Part shown: one piece after another, positions 4,832 through 5,088 of the stretch
How the letters are laid out: every line of letters starts with the position of its first letter
Numbering within the stretch: position 1 is the first letter of the stretch
DNA from: Metabacillus rhizolycopersici
GTDB taxonomy: Bacteria; Bacillota; Bacilli; Bacillales; Bacillaceae
Direction of reading: 5' to 3'
DNA length: 5,088 nucleotides
Assembly (NCBI RefSeq): GCF_020075705.1
Contig: NZ_JAIQUM010000147.1
Span: 1 to 5,088, forward strand
Translations under genes and position numbers: made by a program
Notes under the pieces: generated by a model
What the model was told of the DNA's origin: nothing
The model's input: only the letters and a program-made list of their open reading frames with translations
The model's database searches: none

Positions 4832-4860
4832 TTGACACCATAAAGACAAAATGATATATT
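4832..4860 (+). promoter_or_regulatory. rRNA operon promoter P2
   Basis: A consensus TTGACA (4832-4837), a 17-nt spacer and TATATT (4855-4860) lie 110 bp before the 16S start, with A/T-rich sequence directly upstream. This is the stronger-looking of the two rrn promoters. Confidence 0.9.
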
Positions 4861-4880
4861 GATATCCTGTCTTGAAAAAT

Positions 4881-4899
4881 AGTTCTTTGAAAACTAAAC
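4881..4899 (+). promoter_or_regulatory. boxA-like antitermination site in the rRNA leader
   Basis: AGTTCTTTGAAAACTAAAC resembles the boxA core (TGYTCTTTGA) and the adjoining AAAACTA found in Bacillus rRNA leaders, where the NusB/S10 complex binds to allow antitermination. It lies between P2 and the mature 16S end. Confidence 0.7.
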
Positions 4900-4969
4900 A
4901 AAGCAGAAACGTCAACGTTAATTCTAAGTCTTTTTATAAGATGACATTTATATGAGCTAAATCAAACAC

Positions 4970-5088
4970 TTTATTGGAGAGTTTGATCCTGGCTCAGGAC
5001 GAACGCTGGCGGCGTGCCTAATACATGCAAGTCGAGCGAATTGATGGGAGCTTGCTCCCTGATATTAGCGGCGGACGGGTGAGTAACA
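4970..5088 (+). rRNA. rrs: 16S ribosomal RNA, 5' part
   Basis: The mature 5' end TTTATTGGAGAG begins at 4970 by comparison with the Bacillus 16S start. The universal 27F region GAGTTTGATCCTGGCTCAG follows from 4979, then GACGAACGCTGGCGGCGTGC. The V1 hairpin GGGAGCTTGCTCCC and GGCGGACGGGTGAGTAACA close the window. The gene is cut by the window edge after 119 nt of about 1,550. The V1 hairpin type fits Bacillaceae. Confidence 0.98.

Overview
The window is low-GC Firmicutes DNA. It ends in the first ~119 nt of a 16S rRNA gene whose 5' end (TTTATTGGAGAG, then a GGGAGCTTGCTCCC V1 hairpin) is of Bacillus type. AGGAGG-like ribosome binding sites, small Bacillus-like proteins and a FosB relic agree with a member of the Bacillaceae. 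The species cannot be fixed from this sequence.

Layout. Positions 11-147 hold a structured element: two hairpins with AGGAC and AGGAT loops, then a 13-bp perfect stem-loop. It resembles the Bacillaceae-1 RNA motif, which is known to lie near rRNA operons. Two very small genes follow on the minus strand (54 and 57 aa), the second a small hydrophobic protein; both are too short for ordinary ORF calling. Positions 786-1219 are a decayed general-stress-protein-26-like (pyridoxamine-phosphate-oxidase fold) gene with four visible lesions. A 53-aa unknown gene (1331-1492) and a rho-independent terminator come next, then about 325 bp without a convincing gene.

The centre (1891-3951) is a redox or electrophile-response module: a flavodoxin-fold NAD(P)H quinone reductase (+), a convergent HxlR-family regulator (-) and an upstream FMN-dependent NADH-azoreductase (-). 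It recalls the YodB/AzoR1 arrangement in B. subtilis. The hxlR control region contains two inverted repeats. A 49-bp copy of it (43/49 identical, ungapped) lies in inverted orientation on the far side of azoR, where it overlaps the azoR promoter. This makes a good case for one regulator controlling both genes. On its rightward side the copied promoter now faces a 5'-truncated fosB (fosfomycin thiol transferase) pseudogene.

Positions 4265-4680 are non-coding debris. From 4686 onward is a standard rRNA operon control region: tandem promoters P1 and P2 (each with a 17-bp spacer), a leader hairpin between them, a boxA-like site and the 16S start. The interval looks like a small accessory patch beside an rRNA operon, with one intact detoxification module and at least two genes in decay.
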